Source: Ardenticatenaceae bacterium
Lineage (GTDB): Bacteria; Chloroflexota; Anaerolineae; Promineifilales; Promineifilaceae
Reading direction: 5' to 3'
DNA: 64,000 bases
NCBI GenBank assembly: GCA_020634215.1
Contig: JACKCD010000004.1
Location: 103,375-167,374 of the forward strand
In this document: positions 1 to 7,571 of the stretch, one piece after another
How the letters are laid out: every line of letters begins with the position of its first letter
How positions within the stretch are numbered: position 1 is the first letter of the stretch
The notes under the pieces: generated by a model
Told to the model about the DNA's origin: nothing
What the model saw: the letters and a program-made list of their open reading frames with translations, nothing else
Database searches by the model: none
Translations under genes and position numbers: made by a program

Positions 1-145
1 GCTGGTGCCCAAATCGCTTGATCACAATCCCCACCTGCCGTTCGGTAATAATCACCAGCCCGGTAAGCGGACGAATAAAGGCCAGCAAAATGACTAGCCC
101 GGTTAGGGACGTAAAAAAGATCGCAAATGCAGTTCCTGTAAACAT
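1..145 (-). CDS. SPFH/band-7 family membrane protein, N-terminal part (cut by window start)
   Basis: Only the first 48 codons are in the window; the rest lies before position 1. The ATG at 145 follows a GGAGAC ribosome-binding site. Residues 3-24 form one hydrophobic helix. They are followed by ITERQVGIVIKRFG, typical of the start of an SPFH (stomatin/prohibitin/flotillin) domain, where the protein contacts the membrane after its anchor. Proteins of this family form large oligomeric rings in membrane microdomains. A second SPFH gene lies upstream on the same strand at 893-2191 with a small membrane protein between, so the three may act together. Which SPFH subfamily it belongs to cannot be decided from the fragment. 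Confidence 0.7.
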   Translation of the reverse strand, partial: MFTGTAFAIFFTSLTGLVILLAFIRPLTGLVIITERQVGIVIKRFGHQ

Positions 146-165
146 GATGTCTCCTTTTGACATCT

Positions 166-197
166 CTATGGGATGAACATATGCGTTCATCCCATAG
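166..197 (-). terminator. Stem-loop between two minus-strand genes
   Basis: A perfect 13-bp stem (CTATGGGATGAAC and its complement) closes a 6-base loop. It sits after the stop of the gene at 256-828 and just before the SPFH gene starting at 145. There is no clear T-run, so it may be a terminator, an RNA-processing site or a stability hairpin. Confidence 0.4.
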
Positions 198-255
198 TCT
201 TTGCCACACTTGTCCATTCTCGCTGAAGATGAGCTAAAGTGACAAGCGAAAACCA

Positions 256-828
256 TTATTTCAAATACGGCTTTAACAGCGCAATAATTTGCCGCGCCTC
301 GGCTTCGGTCGCGCCGTTGGCGTAGCGAAAGGTCTTGGCACCGTAGTCAAAGGTCAGCGGCCCTTCAAACAAAGTGTGCCACTGCTTGTGCCTTCCCCAA
401 CAGGCGTGGCTGTGGATGAGCGGTGTAACATGCAGTTCTTGGATGTGACGGTTGTCAAAGGTTTTGGTTTGCCCCAGCCCAAAAATGTGGCGTTTAATGG
501 TAAGTGTACTGAACGTGGCTGCTATCACTTCCTCGCCAAAAAGTTGCCATAAAAGCCAGAGCAGGGCAAAGCTGCCGCCAATCGTCCAAAAGGTGAGCCA
601 GAAAAACATGAAAAGGATGGGTGGAAAGAAGCCATCCTGGCTGCTGGCGTTCATTAGCTCGGCTGTCATTGCACCGCCGACACCCACCAACCCAGCCACC
701 CAAAAGAGTAGCCAAGTGCCGATAAAGAACATTTGGAACCACAGCTTGCGGCTAGGGACTGTGATTTGTAAAAGTGTGCCGGTTTCTTTAACGCGAAAAC
801 GGGAGGCTGGGATTTCTAAAACGTTCAT
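256..828 (-). CDS. Small two-helix membrane protein of unknown function
   Basis: This gene encodes 190 residues. The ATG at 828 is preceded by AGGAGA at good spacing. Residues about 30-55 and 70-95 are two strongly hydrophobic membrane segments. The first 28 residues and the last 90 are polar, so the C-terminal half should be a soluble domain, probably cytoplasmic. The arrangement resembles bacterial membrane proteins with PH-like soluble parts, but I do not recognise a named family. It lies between two SPFH-family genes on the same strand, which suggests a membrane-organisation role by context only. A hairpin on each side (847-877 and 166-197) may separate its transcript from its neighbours. 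Confidence 0.75.
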   Translation of the reverse strand: MNVLEIPASRFRVKETGTLLQITVPSRKLWFQMFFIGTWLLFWVAGLVGVGGAMTAELMNASSQDGFFPPILFMFFWLTFWTIGGSFALLWLLWQLFGEEVIAATFSTLTIKRHIFGLGQTKTFDNRHIQELHVTPLIHSHACWGRHKQWHTLFEGPLTFDYGAKTFRYANGATEAEARQIIALLKPYLK

Positions 829-846
829 GGTGTATCTCCTACTTCA

Positions 847-877
847 GATGCTAGGCACTTCCAAAGTGCCTGGCATC
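847..877 (-). terminator. Hairpin in the gap between SPFH gene and membrane protein
   Basis: A 14-bp stem (GATGC-t-AGGCACTT with its partner, one G-T pair) has a 3-base loop. It lies between the stop of the gene at 893-2191 and the ribosome-binding site of the gene starting at 828. No long T-run follows. Confidence 0.4.
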
Positions 878-892
878 TCCTGTTTGTAACAC

Positions 893-2191
893 TTACGGAG
901 CCGGTGCTGGCGTGGGCGTGGCCGTGGGAGCCGCTTCGACGACGGCTACCGGCGTACTAACCCCGGCGTGGGCATTTAAAAAGAAGGCAAACGGCAAATT
1001 TTGGCCTTCGCCAGAAACAACCAGCGTTTCCGGCACGCGCCCCTGCGAACGCTGGGCGTATTCGTAGTCGGTGAGGCCAGGGAATTGGGATAACTGCTGC
1101 CCGCGTTCGCGCAGCACGGCGGCGGCGGCTTGCCCGGCCACCACCATTGCTGTGGCCGCAGCGTTGGCCTGGTCAACCAGCGTGCTGTTTTCAATGGCCT
1201 GCGCCGTGGCAAATGCTTCAGCCTGGATTTGCCGCTGCTGCGCCTCAAAGTTGTCGTTAATTACCGCCTGCACACTGCTGTCGCTGTAGATCAGCCCCTC
1301 GGAGCCGCCGAGCGAGGTGATGGTGATGCCCAGCGGTTCAAACTGCCCCTGGGTGCGCTGGAAGATGGACTCAAAAATCTCCCGCTTTTCGGCACGCCCT
1401 TGTTCCAATGTGCGGGCACCAAATTCGTTGAATAGTTCAGCCTGGACAAAGCCGCGAATATTTTCATCCATCACTTCGGGCAGGCTTTTGCCGCTAAAGT
1501 AGTAGAGAAATTTGGCGGCGTTCTTTTCCTCAACCAGAGCACTGGCGGTGGCCCCTACTTTAAAGTCAATGGATTCTCTGGATTCTACGCCAAAGGCCTG
1601 GTTGCTGACGGAAGTACCGGTATCGTTGGCCGATGTCCATTCACGGGTAACGGGGGTGCGGTCTACGATGATGACGGCGACGGTGGGCACCCATTCGATA
1701 TTCCAGAAGCCGCGCCCAATTTTGTGTTCACGCACCGGGATTTCGACCTGCTTGGCAGCCACCTGTCGCTGCTCCAAATAGGAAACAGATTGGAACTGCG
1801 CCTGGCTGGTGGTGTCGCCTAGCAGCGGCACGACAAAGGCGGTTTCGTTGGGCTTAATTTCGACGATTTGGGTCACGCCATACGGCTTGCAGGCGACCAA
1901 CAGCCCCAACAGTGGCAAAAGCAGCAGATAATGATGCAGCGACGGGGATTTTTCAGCTTGCTGAATGGGTTTTTGCCACAGCCGGAAGAGGGCGATGAGC
2001 AAGATGATGGTGACAATGATGAGTACCCACGGCTGTTGATACCAGGTCTGGACGAGGGCAGCGGTTGTGTTGCTATCGGCAAGCTGCTGTGGGGCAAGCT
2101 GGGCTTGAATAATGGGGTCGTAGGCGCGACGATATAAGGTGATAAAGCTGCTGTAGCCGATGAGCAGCAGCAGCGTGATGAGCTTACGCAT
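893..2191 (-). CDS. SPFH/band-7 (prohibitin-like) membrane protein
   Basis: The preferred start, ATG at 2191 (MRKLITLLLL), gives 432 residues; an in-frame ATG 17 codons earlier is less likely. Hydrophobic segments lie near residues 4-20, 50-67 and 77-93. The last ends in LLVAC, a lipobox-like string. A band-7 core follows, then a long Ala/Gln/Glu-rich helix with NDNFEAQQRQIQAEA, as in prohibitins and flotillins, where this coiled coil drives ring assembly. The tail is Pro/Thr/Ala-rich (TATPTPAPAP). Family members scaffold membrane domains and often guard proteases. Two band-7 genes so close together (this one and the partial gene at 1-145) suggest paired subunits. Confidence 0.85.
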   Translation of the reverse strand: MRKLITLLLLIGYSSFITLYRRAYDPIIQAQLAPQQLADSNTTAALVQTWYQQPWVLIIVTIILLIALFRLWQKPIQQAEKSPSLHHYLLLLPLLGLLVACKPYGVTQIVEIKPNETAFVVPLLGDTTSQAQFQSVSYLEQRQVAAKQVEIPVREHKIGRGFWNIEWVPTVAVIIVDRTPVTREWTSANDTGTSVSNQAFGVESRESIDFKVGATASALVEEKNAAKFLYYFSGKSLPEVMDENIRGFVQAELFNEFGARTLEQGRAEKREIFESIFQRTQGQFEPLGITITSLGGSEGLIYSDSSVQAVINDNFEAQQRQIQAEAFATAQAIENSTLVDQANAAATAMVVAGQAAAAVLRERGQQLSQFPGLTDYEYAQRSQGRVPETLVVSGEGQNLPFAFFLNAHAGVSTPVAVVEAAPTATPTPAPAP

Positions 2192-2203
2192 GATTTTTCC
2201 GTG

Positions 2204-2276
2204 GTGTAAGTAGCAGGTGGCAAGTTTGATTGGCAAGAGCAACTTGCAACTTGTAACTTGTTACTTGCAGAAAGTA
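2204..2276. repeat. Heptad short-tandem repeat, ACTTGNN type, inverted arms
   Basis: The right arm reads as 7-base units ACTTGCA, ACTTGTA, ACTTGTT, ACTTGCA. The left arm carries GGCAAGT-type complements. The same family recurs at 60474-60548. It sits directly upstream of the SPFH gene start. Confidence 0.7.
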
Positions 2277-2708
2277 TGGGGTGACAAGTAAAAACGGCCG
2301 TTAATGCACCAGGTGCCAATTAACAGCCAACTCAATGGGGGAATTTATGAATGAGGGGGGGAACTATTATGAATCATGAAAACCAACCTCCACCGGGGCT
2401 TTAATAAAGAAACGACCGTTAATGCCCCTGTAAACGGCCGTTCAAGAAAAAATTTGACTCCCCCCAACCGTTGGCACGGTATCGGAGAAACGGGCTTTGG
2501 GTACCGCAAAGTTTATCGTTCAAGCACCCATATGTGGGTATATTAGAACTATTTAAGAAAAACGTCAATATATTCCGCCCGTTTGCCACCCTTGTCATCT
2601 TGGTAATATAGTTTTGTCATCTTGATAAAGGGTTGGCGTCATTTTCCACTGCGGGCGGTTGGCAGCAACCTGATTCAGGTTATAATGCCCCGCAAAAAGG
2701 AGTGTGAG
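2277..2708. other. Intergenic region between divergent genes
   Basis: It holds exact AACGGCCGTT copies at 2293 and 2433, a variant AACGACCGTT at 2411, a small hairpin ACCCATATGTGGGT near 2527, and the AGGAG ribosome-binding site of the next gene at 2699. I see no RNA gene or recognisable riboswitch. Confidence 0.5.
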
Positions 2709-3575
2709 ATGATAAAACGATATGGTAGCCAGAGCATGGTGGCTCCTTTACAAACAGTACTGGTAAAACGGCCGTCGGTTGCCTTTGGCAGTGCCGACCC
2801 CCACACGTGGCACTATACCAGCCAGCCAAATCTGGCCGTAGCACAAGCCGAACACGATGCCTTTGTCCAGTTACTCAACCAGTTTGGCGCGGAAGTGATT
2901 TATCATCCGGCCGAAATGCCTGACCACGCCGATGCCATTTTTACCCATGACCCGACCATTGTCACCGATGAAGGGGCGATTATTTTGCAGATGGGCAAAC
3001 CACTACGGCGGGGGGAAGAAGCGGCGCAGGCTAAAGTGTATGAATCGTTGGGTATTCCCATTTTGGCAACGCTGCGCGGCGACGCGCTGGCGGAAGGGGG
3101 GGATTTGCTGTGGGTAGATGAAAAAACATTAGCCGCCGGGCTGGGCTTCCGCACCAACAAAGAGGGGGTACGCCAGTTGCGAGGGGCGTTAACCCCGTTG
3201 GGGGTTGAGGTTGTGCCGGTGGAGTTGGCCTATTACCAAGGACCAGAAGCGTGTTTGCACCTGATGTCGTTTATCAGCATTGTGGATGTGGATGTGGCGG
3301 TCGTTTACCTGCCGCTGATGCCGGTACCGTTTTGGCAACTGCTCAAGGATCGCGGCTTTCGTCTGGTAGAGGTGCCGGATGAGGAGTTTTTGACGATGGG
3401 GCCAAATGTGCTGGCGGTGGCTCCCGGTCAGTGCATTATGCTGGAAGGAAACCCGGTAACGCGGGCGCGGCTGGAGGCGGCCGGCTGTGCGGTGCAAACG
3501 TACAAAGGCACCGAAATTTCATTGAAGGCTGAAGGCGGGGCTACATGCCTGACACGGCCGATTTTGCGAGGTTGA
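2709..3575 (+). CDS. Arginine deiminase / dimethylargininase-fold hydrolase (amidinotransferase family)
   Basis: The ATG at 2709, after AAAAAGGAG, gives 288 residues. The protein matches the pentein-fold family that hydrolyses guanidino groups (dimethylarginine, arginine and related compounds). Visible elements are the substrate Asp region FTHDPTIVT, a catalytic His in CLHLMSF, and the nucleophilic Cys near the C-terminus in GGATCLTRP. At about 290 residues it is DDAH-like rather than a 400-residue arginine deiminase. The cytoplasmic reaction would release citrulline plus an amine or ammonia; the exact substrate cannot be read. An M20 amidohydrolase follows on the same strand 80 bp later, which fits turnover of modified amino acids, but co-transcription is unproven. 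The start carries a one-mismatch copy of the AACGGCCGTT palindrome. Confidence 0.85.
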   Translation: MIKRYGSQSMVAPLQTVLVKRPSVAFGSADPHTWHYTSQPNLAVAQAEHDAFVQLLNQFGAEVIYHPAEMPDHADAIFTHDPTIVTDEGAIILQMGKPLRRGEEAAQAKVYESLGIPILATLRGDALAEGGDLLWVDEKTLAAGLGFRTNKEGVRQLRGALTPLGVEVVPVELAYYQGPEACLHLMSFISIVDVDVAVVYLPLMPVPFWQLLKDRGFRLVEVPDEEFLTMGPNVLAVAPGQCIMLEGNPVTRARLEAAGCAVQTYKGTEISLKAEGGATCLTRPILRG

Positions 3576-3584
3576 TTAGAAATT

Positions 3585-3615
3585 GGACGCAGATTTTCCT
3601 GATTTACTTGATTGG
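3585..3615. repeat. GGACGCAGATTTTCCTGATT intergenic repeat
   Basis: This unit recurs at 8903-8970, where it is an inverted pair, and at 14620-14655. All three copies are between genes. Confidence 0.6.
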
Positions 3616-3656
3616 ACAGTCACGCAAATCTATGTCCTGTTTGTGAAAGAAGTTTG

Positions 3657-4925
3657 ATGATTACGACAACAGAACAGCGCGTCTTGGACGCCATTAACTT
3701 TGATGAAATGCTGGCTTATCTGTGCGAACTGGTGGCGGTGCGGAGTTTGGATGGGGAAGAAACGGCCGTTCAGCAGCACGTTGCCGCCAAAATGCAGGCC
3801 ATCGGGCTGGAAGTGGATACCTGGGAACTCGATTTTGCTGCCCTCAGCCAGCATCCCTCCTTTTGCGTGGAGGTGGAGCGCGAACACGGGCTAGGCGTGG
3901 TGGGGATCATGGGGGGCGACACGGGCAAATCGCTCATCCTCAACGGCCATACCGACGTGGTACCGGCCGGTGAGCAGGCAAATTGGACTGTGCCACCGTG
4001 GCAGGGAACCATTGCCAACGGCAACGTTTATGGGCGCGGGGCGTTAGACATGAAGGGCGGGCTGTGCTGCGCCCTCTTCGCGGCCAAAGCCATCCTCGAT
4101 GCCGGGGTGTTGCTGCGCGGCAAGCTGATGATCCAAAGCGTCATTGGTGAAGAAGACGGCGGTGTGGGGACGCTGGCGGCGGTGGTGCGTGGCTACAGGG
4201 CCGACGGGGCAATTATCATGGAGCCAACCGAGCTAATGGTGGCTCCGGCGCAGGCCGGTGCGCTTAACTTCCGCATGACCATTCCCGGTCGGGCGGCGCA
4301 CGGAGCGATGCGGATGGAGGGGGTGAGTGCCATTGAAAAGTTTATGCCGATTTATGCGGCGTTGATGGCGCTGGAAAAGCAGCAGAATGAGGCGTTTGCC
4401 GACCCCTACTACGCGGCTTATGAACTGCCATACCCGCTGTGCGTAGGGACGATTCAGGCGGGCAATTGGGCTTCGACGGTGGCGGAAAGCCTGACGTTTG
4501 AGGGGCGGTTTGGCATTGCGGTGGGGCAGGATGTGGCGGCGGCGCGGCAGCTGTTTGAGGAGACGGTGGCGGCGGCGGCGCAGGCGGATCCGTGGCTGCG
4601 AGCGCATCCACCGACGGTGGAATGGTGGGGGGGGCAGTTTGCCCCGGCGCGGATTGATGAGGATGAGGCGGTATTAACGGCCGTTACCCAATCCTTCCAC
4701 ACCATCACCAACCAACCCGCCCGCATCCAGGGCATGACCTACGGAGCCGACATGCGGCTGCTGGTCAACGACGGCCACACCCCCACCGTCATGTTCGGCC
4801 CCGGCGATGTGCGCCACGCCCACCAGCCCGACGAATTTGTTCCCGTCGAGGACCTAAAAACCGTTGCCCGCACCCTAGCCCTCACCATCTTGCGCTTTTG
4901 TGGGTATGAGGGGATGGTGGGTTAG
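3657..4925 (+). CDS. M20-family metallo-amidohydrolase (acetylornithine deacetylase / DapE-like)
   Basis: The ATG at 3657 (MITTTEQ), after GAAAGAAG, gives 422 residues. Two-zinc M20 ligands are visible in order: His in LNGHTDVVPAG, bridging Asp in GALDMKGG, the catalytic and ligand Glu pair in GEEDGG, an acidic ligand in IMEPTE, and the last His in RHAHQPDEF. A lid domain lies in the middle. Such enzymes cleave N-acyl amino acids or small peptides in the cytoplasm. Assignment to ArgE, DapE or a generic deacylase is open, because no arginine or lysine biosynthesis gene is nearby. A second, damaged copy of its last 36 codons lies at 7461-7571, on the far side of the profilin island. Confidence 0.9.
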   Translation: MITTTEQRVLDAINFDEMLAYLCELVAVRSLDGEETAVQQHVAAKMQAIGLEVDTWELDFAALSQHPSFCVEVEREHGLGVVGIMGGDTGKSLILNGHTDVVPAGEQANWTVPPWQGTIANGNVYGRGALDMKGGLCCALFAAKAILDAGVLLRGKLMIQSVIGEEDGGVGTLAAVVRGYRADGAIIMEPTELMVAPAQAGALNFRMTIPGRAAHGAMRMEGVSAIEKFMPIYAALMALEKQQNEAFADPYYAAYELPYPLCVGTIQAGNWASTVAESLTFEGRFGIAVGQDVAAARQLFEETVAAAAQADPWLRAHPPTVEWWGGQFAPARIDEDEAVLTAVTQSFHTITNQPARIQGMTYGADMRLLVNDGHTPTVMFGPGDVRHAHQPDEFVPVEDLKTVARTLALTILRFCGYEGMVG

Positions 4926-4935
4926 GTATTTTTTT

Positions 4936-4956
4936 ATTGCGTATTACGTATTGGGA
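4936..4956. repeat. Short heptad array ATTGCGT-ATTACGT-ATTGGGA
   Basis: Three 7-base units lie directly after the M20 peptidase stop codon, the same period as the other intergenic arrays. They mark the left edge of the A+T-rich island. Confidence 0.55.
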
Positions 4957-4994
4957 AGCAATTTATGCAATAGACAACACGAAAATGACCTAAT

Positions 4995-5153
4995 CTACCC
5001 TTCAGAGCTTGTTTGAAAATAGGCACTTACTTGCCAACTTCTGACCACACGCGACACACCGCCCTCGTCCGGTGCTTGCCCTCGCTCATTCAAGATTTCC
5101 TCCACTACTTTGATCCCGATGGCTCGCCCTAATTGCAGCACCGCTAAGATCAT
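4995..5153 (-). pseudogene. Possible transposase N-terminal remnant
   Basis: A 52-codon frame starts with MILAVLQLGRAIGIKVVEE and continues ILNERGQAPDE. The pattern recalls the N-terminus of ISKra4-like transposases as I remember them. The rest of such a protein is missing, and the frame ends in unrelated residues. If correct, it is a relic of a mobile element at the edge of the island. Confidence 0.3.
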
Positions 5154-5202
5154 TCACGCCAGCGATGGTGCTTGTATCAGTTTATCGTTTATCGATCATT
5201 TC

Positions 5203-5232
5203 TTGTGAGCTTGGATCACTTTATGTTATACT
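5203..5232 (+). promoter_or_regulatory. Candidate sigma-70 promoter for the profilin island
   Basis: TTGTGA at 5203 and TATACT at 5227 are separated by 18 bases, in A+T-rich DNA about 215 bases ahead of the acetyltransferase start. The rest of 4926-5448 shows no gene other than the possible transposase remnant. Confidence 0.35.
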
Positions 5233-5448
5233 TTGGCTTAGACAAGATATCGGTTGTTAGCCTCCCTTTTGAAAATCTTGGTTGATTCTCAAAAGCTACC
5301 TAATATCTGATGTTTTGTTATTTTTTTGCCCCCACAACTTTTACATATATTTGATCACTTGCTTCGCTATGCTTTGTAGCGATGTGGTTGAAACTGAGCG
5401 TAATGGGCGAGTGTAAGCTGTGCTTATCGTTGACAAGGTATATCTGCA

Positions 5449-6063
5449 TTGACAAACGCAAAAACACCAGACATCGTGATTGAAAAAATCAGCCTTGCTC
5501 GAATTGACGATTATTATGGTGCCTTCCTCGAATCTCGTGAAGAATGGATTAATTGGGGGGGATTTTCTGCTGCCTATCTTTCAATGAGCGCATTGGAGAT
5601 GATGATCAAAGATTCTCTTGAAGCGTGGAAAAAAGGTACGGCTTATACGTTTTTTATTCTCGATACAGCCCTGAATCAAGTTGTGGGCTCAGCGAGCCTA
5701 AACCACATAAACGCTACTATCCCGCTGGCGAATTTGGCCTATCTCGTGAGAAAAAGTCGAACGGGAGAAGGTATTGCTACAAAAGCTGCTATGCTTGTGG
5801 CGCGATATGGTTTTGAGCAATTGGGCTTCCAGCGCATTGAAATTGTTGTTGCTAAAGATAACGCAGCAAGCCTAAAGGTTGCCGAAAAATTGGGTGCTGT
5901 CAGAGAAGGGCTGCTCCGTAATCGCTTACAGCTAAATGGTTCTCTATGTGATGCATATCTGCATTCGCTGATTCCAAAGGACTATGAAATTAACCAAATC
6001 AACCATTTCAACCTTTTCCATATCATGAACATTGTTCAATTTTACGCAACAAAGGAGTGTTAA
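5449..6063 (+). CDS. GNAT acetyltransferase, RimJ/RimL type
   Basis: The 204-residue frame has no ATG near its start. TTG at 5449, behind GACAAGG, is the best choice, since an in-frame stop lies at 5431. The N-terminal half has the ESREEW string common in RimJ/RimL-like N-acetyltransferases. The acetyl-CoA loop region is RKSRTGEGIATKAAM, followed by GFQRIEIVVAKDNAASLKVAEKLG, here split as IEIVVAKDNAAS and KVAEKLG. These enzymes acetylate protein N-termini or small amines. The last 25 residues extend beyond the usual end. The gene stops 2 bases before the profilin ATG, whose ribosome-binding site lies inside this gene, so the two are very likely co-transcribed. It lacks AACGGCCGTT and is A+T-richer than most of the window. 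Confidence 0.85.
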   Translation: MTNAKTPDIVIEKISLARIDDYYGAFLESREEWINWGGFSAAYLSMSALEMMIKDSLEAWKKGTAYTFFILDTALNQVVGSASLNHINATIPLANLAYLVRKSRTGEGIATKAAMLVARYGFEQLGFQRIEIVVAKDNAASLKVAEKLGAVREGLLRNRLQLNGSLCDAYLHSLIPKDYEINQINHFNLFHIMNIVQFYATKEC

Positions 6064-6065
6064 AA

Positions 6066-6446
6066 ATGTCGTGGCAAGCTTATATTGATAGTTCCCTTGT
6101 CGGTACCGGGCATATTAAACGAGCGCTGATCTGCAGTCATGATGGAACGCCTTGGGCATATAGTGCCGGTTTTAATCCTTCTAACGCAGAATTAAAAGCG
6201 TTGATCAAAGGGTTCGCCGATAATGCAGGCATTCAAGGCTCAGGAATTAACCTTCAAGGCACGAAGTATATGACCCTAAGAGCGGACAATCGCTCGATTT
6301 ATGGCAAGAAGGGTGCAGGCGGTGTGGTCAGTGTGAAAACCGGTCAAGCCGTCATCATTGGAATCTATGAAGAGGGTACCCAGCCAGGGCAAGCTACCAC
6401 AGTGGTAGAAAAATTGGCGGACTATTTGATTGAAAACGGTTACTGA
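6066..6446 (+). CDS. Eukaryotic-type profilin (complete)
   Basis: The ATG at 6066 follows AAGGAG by 8 bases and gives 126 residues, the size of amoebal and plant profilins. It opens with MSWQAYIDSSLVGTG and carries HDGTPWAYSAGF, LRADNRSIYGKKG, KTGQAVIIGIYEE, QPGQ and the closing VVEKLADYLIENGY. W3, Y6, W30 and C-terminal Y126 match the aromatic poly-proline platform. R72, R76, K81, K82 and K91 lie in the region that profilins use for actin contact. From memory it is closest in style to Acanthamoeba profilins. In eukaryotes profilin binds actin monomers, poly-proline proteins and phosphoinositides. No actin gene is in the window. Its role here is unknown. The bacterial ribosome-binding site and flanking bacterial genes argue for a transferred, expressed gene. 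Confidence 0.93.
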   Translation: MSWQAYIDSSLVGTGHIKRALICSHDGTPWAYSAGFNPSNAELKALIKGFADNAGIQGSGINLQGTKYMTLRADNRSIYGKKGAGGVVSVKTGQAVIIGIYEEGTQPGQATTVVEKLADYLIENGY

Positions 6447-6448
6447 TC

Positions 6449-6967
6449 TTGCAACAGATTCCGATCGCACCCCCTTTATATGACGCGCCTTATGTACCCA
6501 CTACGCCTGTGGCCGTGAGTAGAATGTTGATGTTGGCAGGTGTGACAAAGACTGATATTGTCTATGATTTAGGGTGTGGCGACGGAAGGATTGTCATTAC
6601 AGCGGCTAAAAACATGGGCGCACGTGGGGTTGGCATTGATATCGATCCACAGCGTATCCGCGAAGCCAATCTAGGGGCTGGAAGAGCCGGCGTAGAAAGG
6701 CTTGTCCGGTTTGAAGAAGGTGATCTATTTCAGGCAAACATTTCAGAAGCTACGGTCGTTACCCTCTTTTTATGGCCACAAATGAATCTCCGCCTTCGTC
6801 AGAAGCTCTTGAGGGAGTTGAAACCTGGTAGCCGCATCGTTTGCAATACGTTTGATATGGGTGACTGGAAGCCCGACCAGGAAACGTATGTTCAATATCC
6901 CGCTGGTGGCGAACAGTCGCCATTAAGTAAGTACCTAGCACTATGGATAGTTCCGCCACGGAATTGA
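6449..6967 (+). CDS. Class I SAM-dependent methyltransferase (ATPSc-KMT/FAM173-like)
   Basis: This encodes 172 residues, probably starting at TTG 6449, 2 bases after the profilin stop; no upstream ATG is available. The N-terminal YVPTTPVAVSRML precedes the SAM-binding motif DIVYDLGCGDGRIVI. An acidic residue after beta-2 follows in GVGIDIDP, and then the motif RFEEGDLF. YVPTP plus DLGxGDGR is typical of a family of small methyltransferases that includes eukaryotic lysine methyltransferases and many bacterial homologues. The substrate is unknown. It overlaps nothing, but its tight spacing suggests coupling with profilin. The stop codon is in the loop of a long hairpin (6939-6986). Confidence 0.85.
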   Translation: MQQIPIAPPLYDAPYVPTTPVAVSRMLMLAGVTKTDIVYDLGCGDGRIVITAAKNMGARGVGIDIDPQRIREANLGAGRAGVERLVRFEEGDLFQANISEATVVTLFLWPQMNLRLRQKLLRELKPGSRIVCNTFDMGDWKPDQETYVQYPAGGEQSPLSKYLALWIVPPRN

Positions 6968-6986
6968 GGCGGAACTGTCCATAGTG
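6939..6986 (+). terminator. 19-bp hairpin enclosing the methyltransferase stop codon
   Basis: The arms CACTATGGATAGTTCCGCC (6939-6957) and its complement (6968-6986) pair fully, with one G-U pair. The 10-base loop contains the TGA stop. No T-run follows. It ends the three-gene island operon and may act as a terminator or an mRNA 3' shield. The TTCCGCCAC part resembles the hairpin at 52714-52785. From 6987 to 7100 I see nothing. Confidence 0.5.
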
Positions 6987-7100
6987 TGTTCAACCTGATA
7001 CTTGAAGTTTTGCCGCTGCTGGCGGCTGGTCATCCTAGTCGCCAGTCGCGAAAGTTGAGTTTTCTTCCCGAACGCAGGATCGTACTCTGTAAAGTAACGC

Positions 7101-7463
7101 TTATCCGCTGGTTTGCCTCCCTACAAGCTTGTTCCCCAACCATAAACATGCCCGATTCGCCTGAATACGATGAATGATTCCGTTGGCTTCTCGTTGAATC
7201 ATCGGCAAGAAGAGCTGTTGATCTAGTACTGGCTGATCGACATCATCGCTTAATGGTTCATGCCCATCATAGCCTGACTCATCAAAAGCAACATCGCCGC
7301 TGTCGCTGAAGGTAACGTCGCTTTCGTCCGGCGCGAGATCGGCGGATGGAGACGTTTCGGTGGCAATGGTTGCGGCTGGGCGATTGTCAAAGGTGACGGT
7401 GGCTGTCTGGTTCGGTTGAAGGGTGACGGGATAGCAGGGCTCGCCGTAGGTAATGTCCGCCAT
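7101..7463 (-). pseudogene. C-terminal fragment of a secreted protein
   Basis: This is a 120-codon frame without an upstream part. The residues TLQPNQTATVTFDNRP look like the end of an Ig-like or Cna-B-type domain. An acidic linker rich in Asp, Glu and Ser follows, then LFLPMIQR, a tail of the kind I recall at the ends of Chloroflexota secreted proteins. After that the frame runs on about 30 residues of unlikely coding. Its 5' end meets the M20 remnant head-on at about 7460. It is best read as a relic. Confidence 0.4.
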
Positions 7464-7571
7464 GCCTACCAGCGCGACGAATTTGTTCCCATCGAGAACC
7501 TAAAAACCGTTACCCGAACGCTGGCACTCGCGATTTTGCATTTTTGCGGTTATGGGGAGATTGGAGATTAG
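7461..7571 (+). pseudogene. Broken second copy of the M20 peptidase 3' end
   Basis: Translation gives HAYQRDEFVPIENLKTV, then TRTLALAILHFCGY, closely matching the last 36 codons of the intact gene at 3657-4925 (HAHQPDEFVPVEDLKTV and so on). The two differ by roughly one base in five. No 5' part is present. Its stop codon is formed by the adjacent GATTGGA heptad array. It shows that a paralogue once stood here, or that duplication accompanied formation of the island between the two copies. Confidence 0.8.

Noticed and set aside
5449..6063. TacT-like GNAT toxin of a toxin-antitoxin pair
   Set aside because: No small DNA-binding antitoxin gene precedes it, and it is of RimJ/RimL type with a long C-terminal extension.
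6066..6446. Eukaryotic contamination as the source of the profilin gene
   Set aside because: The gene has a bacterial ribosome-binding site, no intron, 2-base gaps to bacterial-type genes, and known bacterial genes on both sides. A chimeric contig cannot be fully excluded without reads.
4926..7571. Actin partner gene next to profilin
   Set aside because: No actin, MreB or ParM-like motifs were found in any frame here or in the rest of the window.
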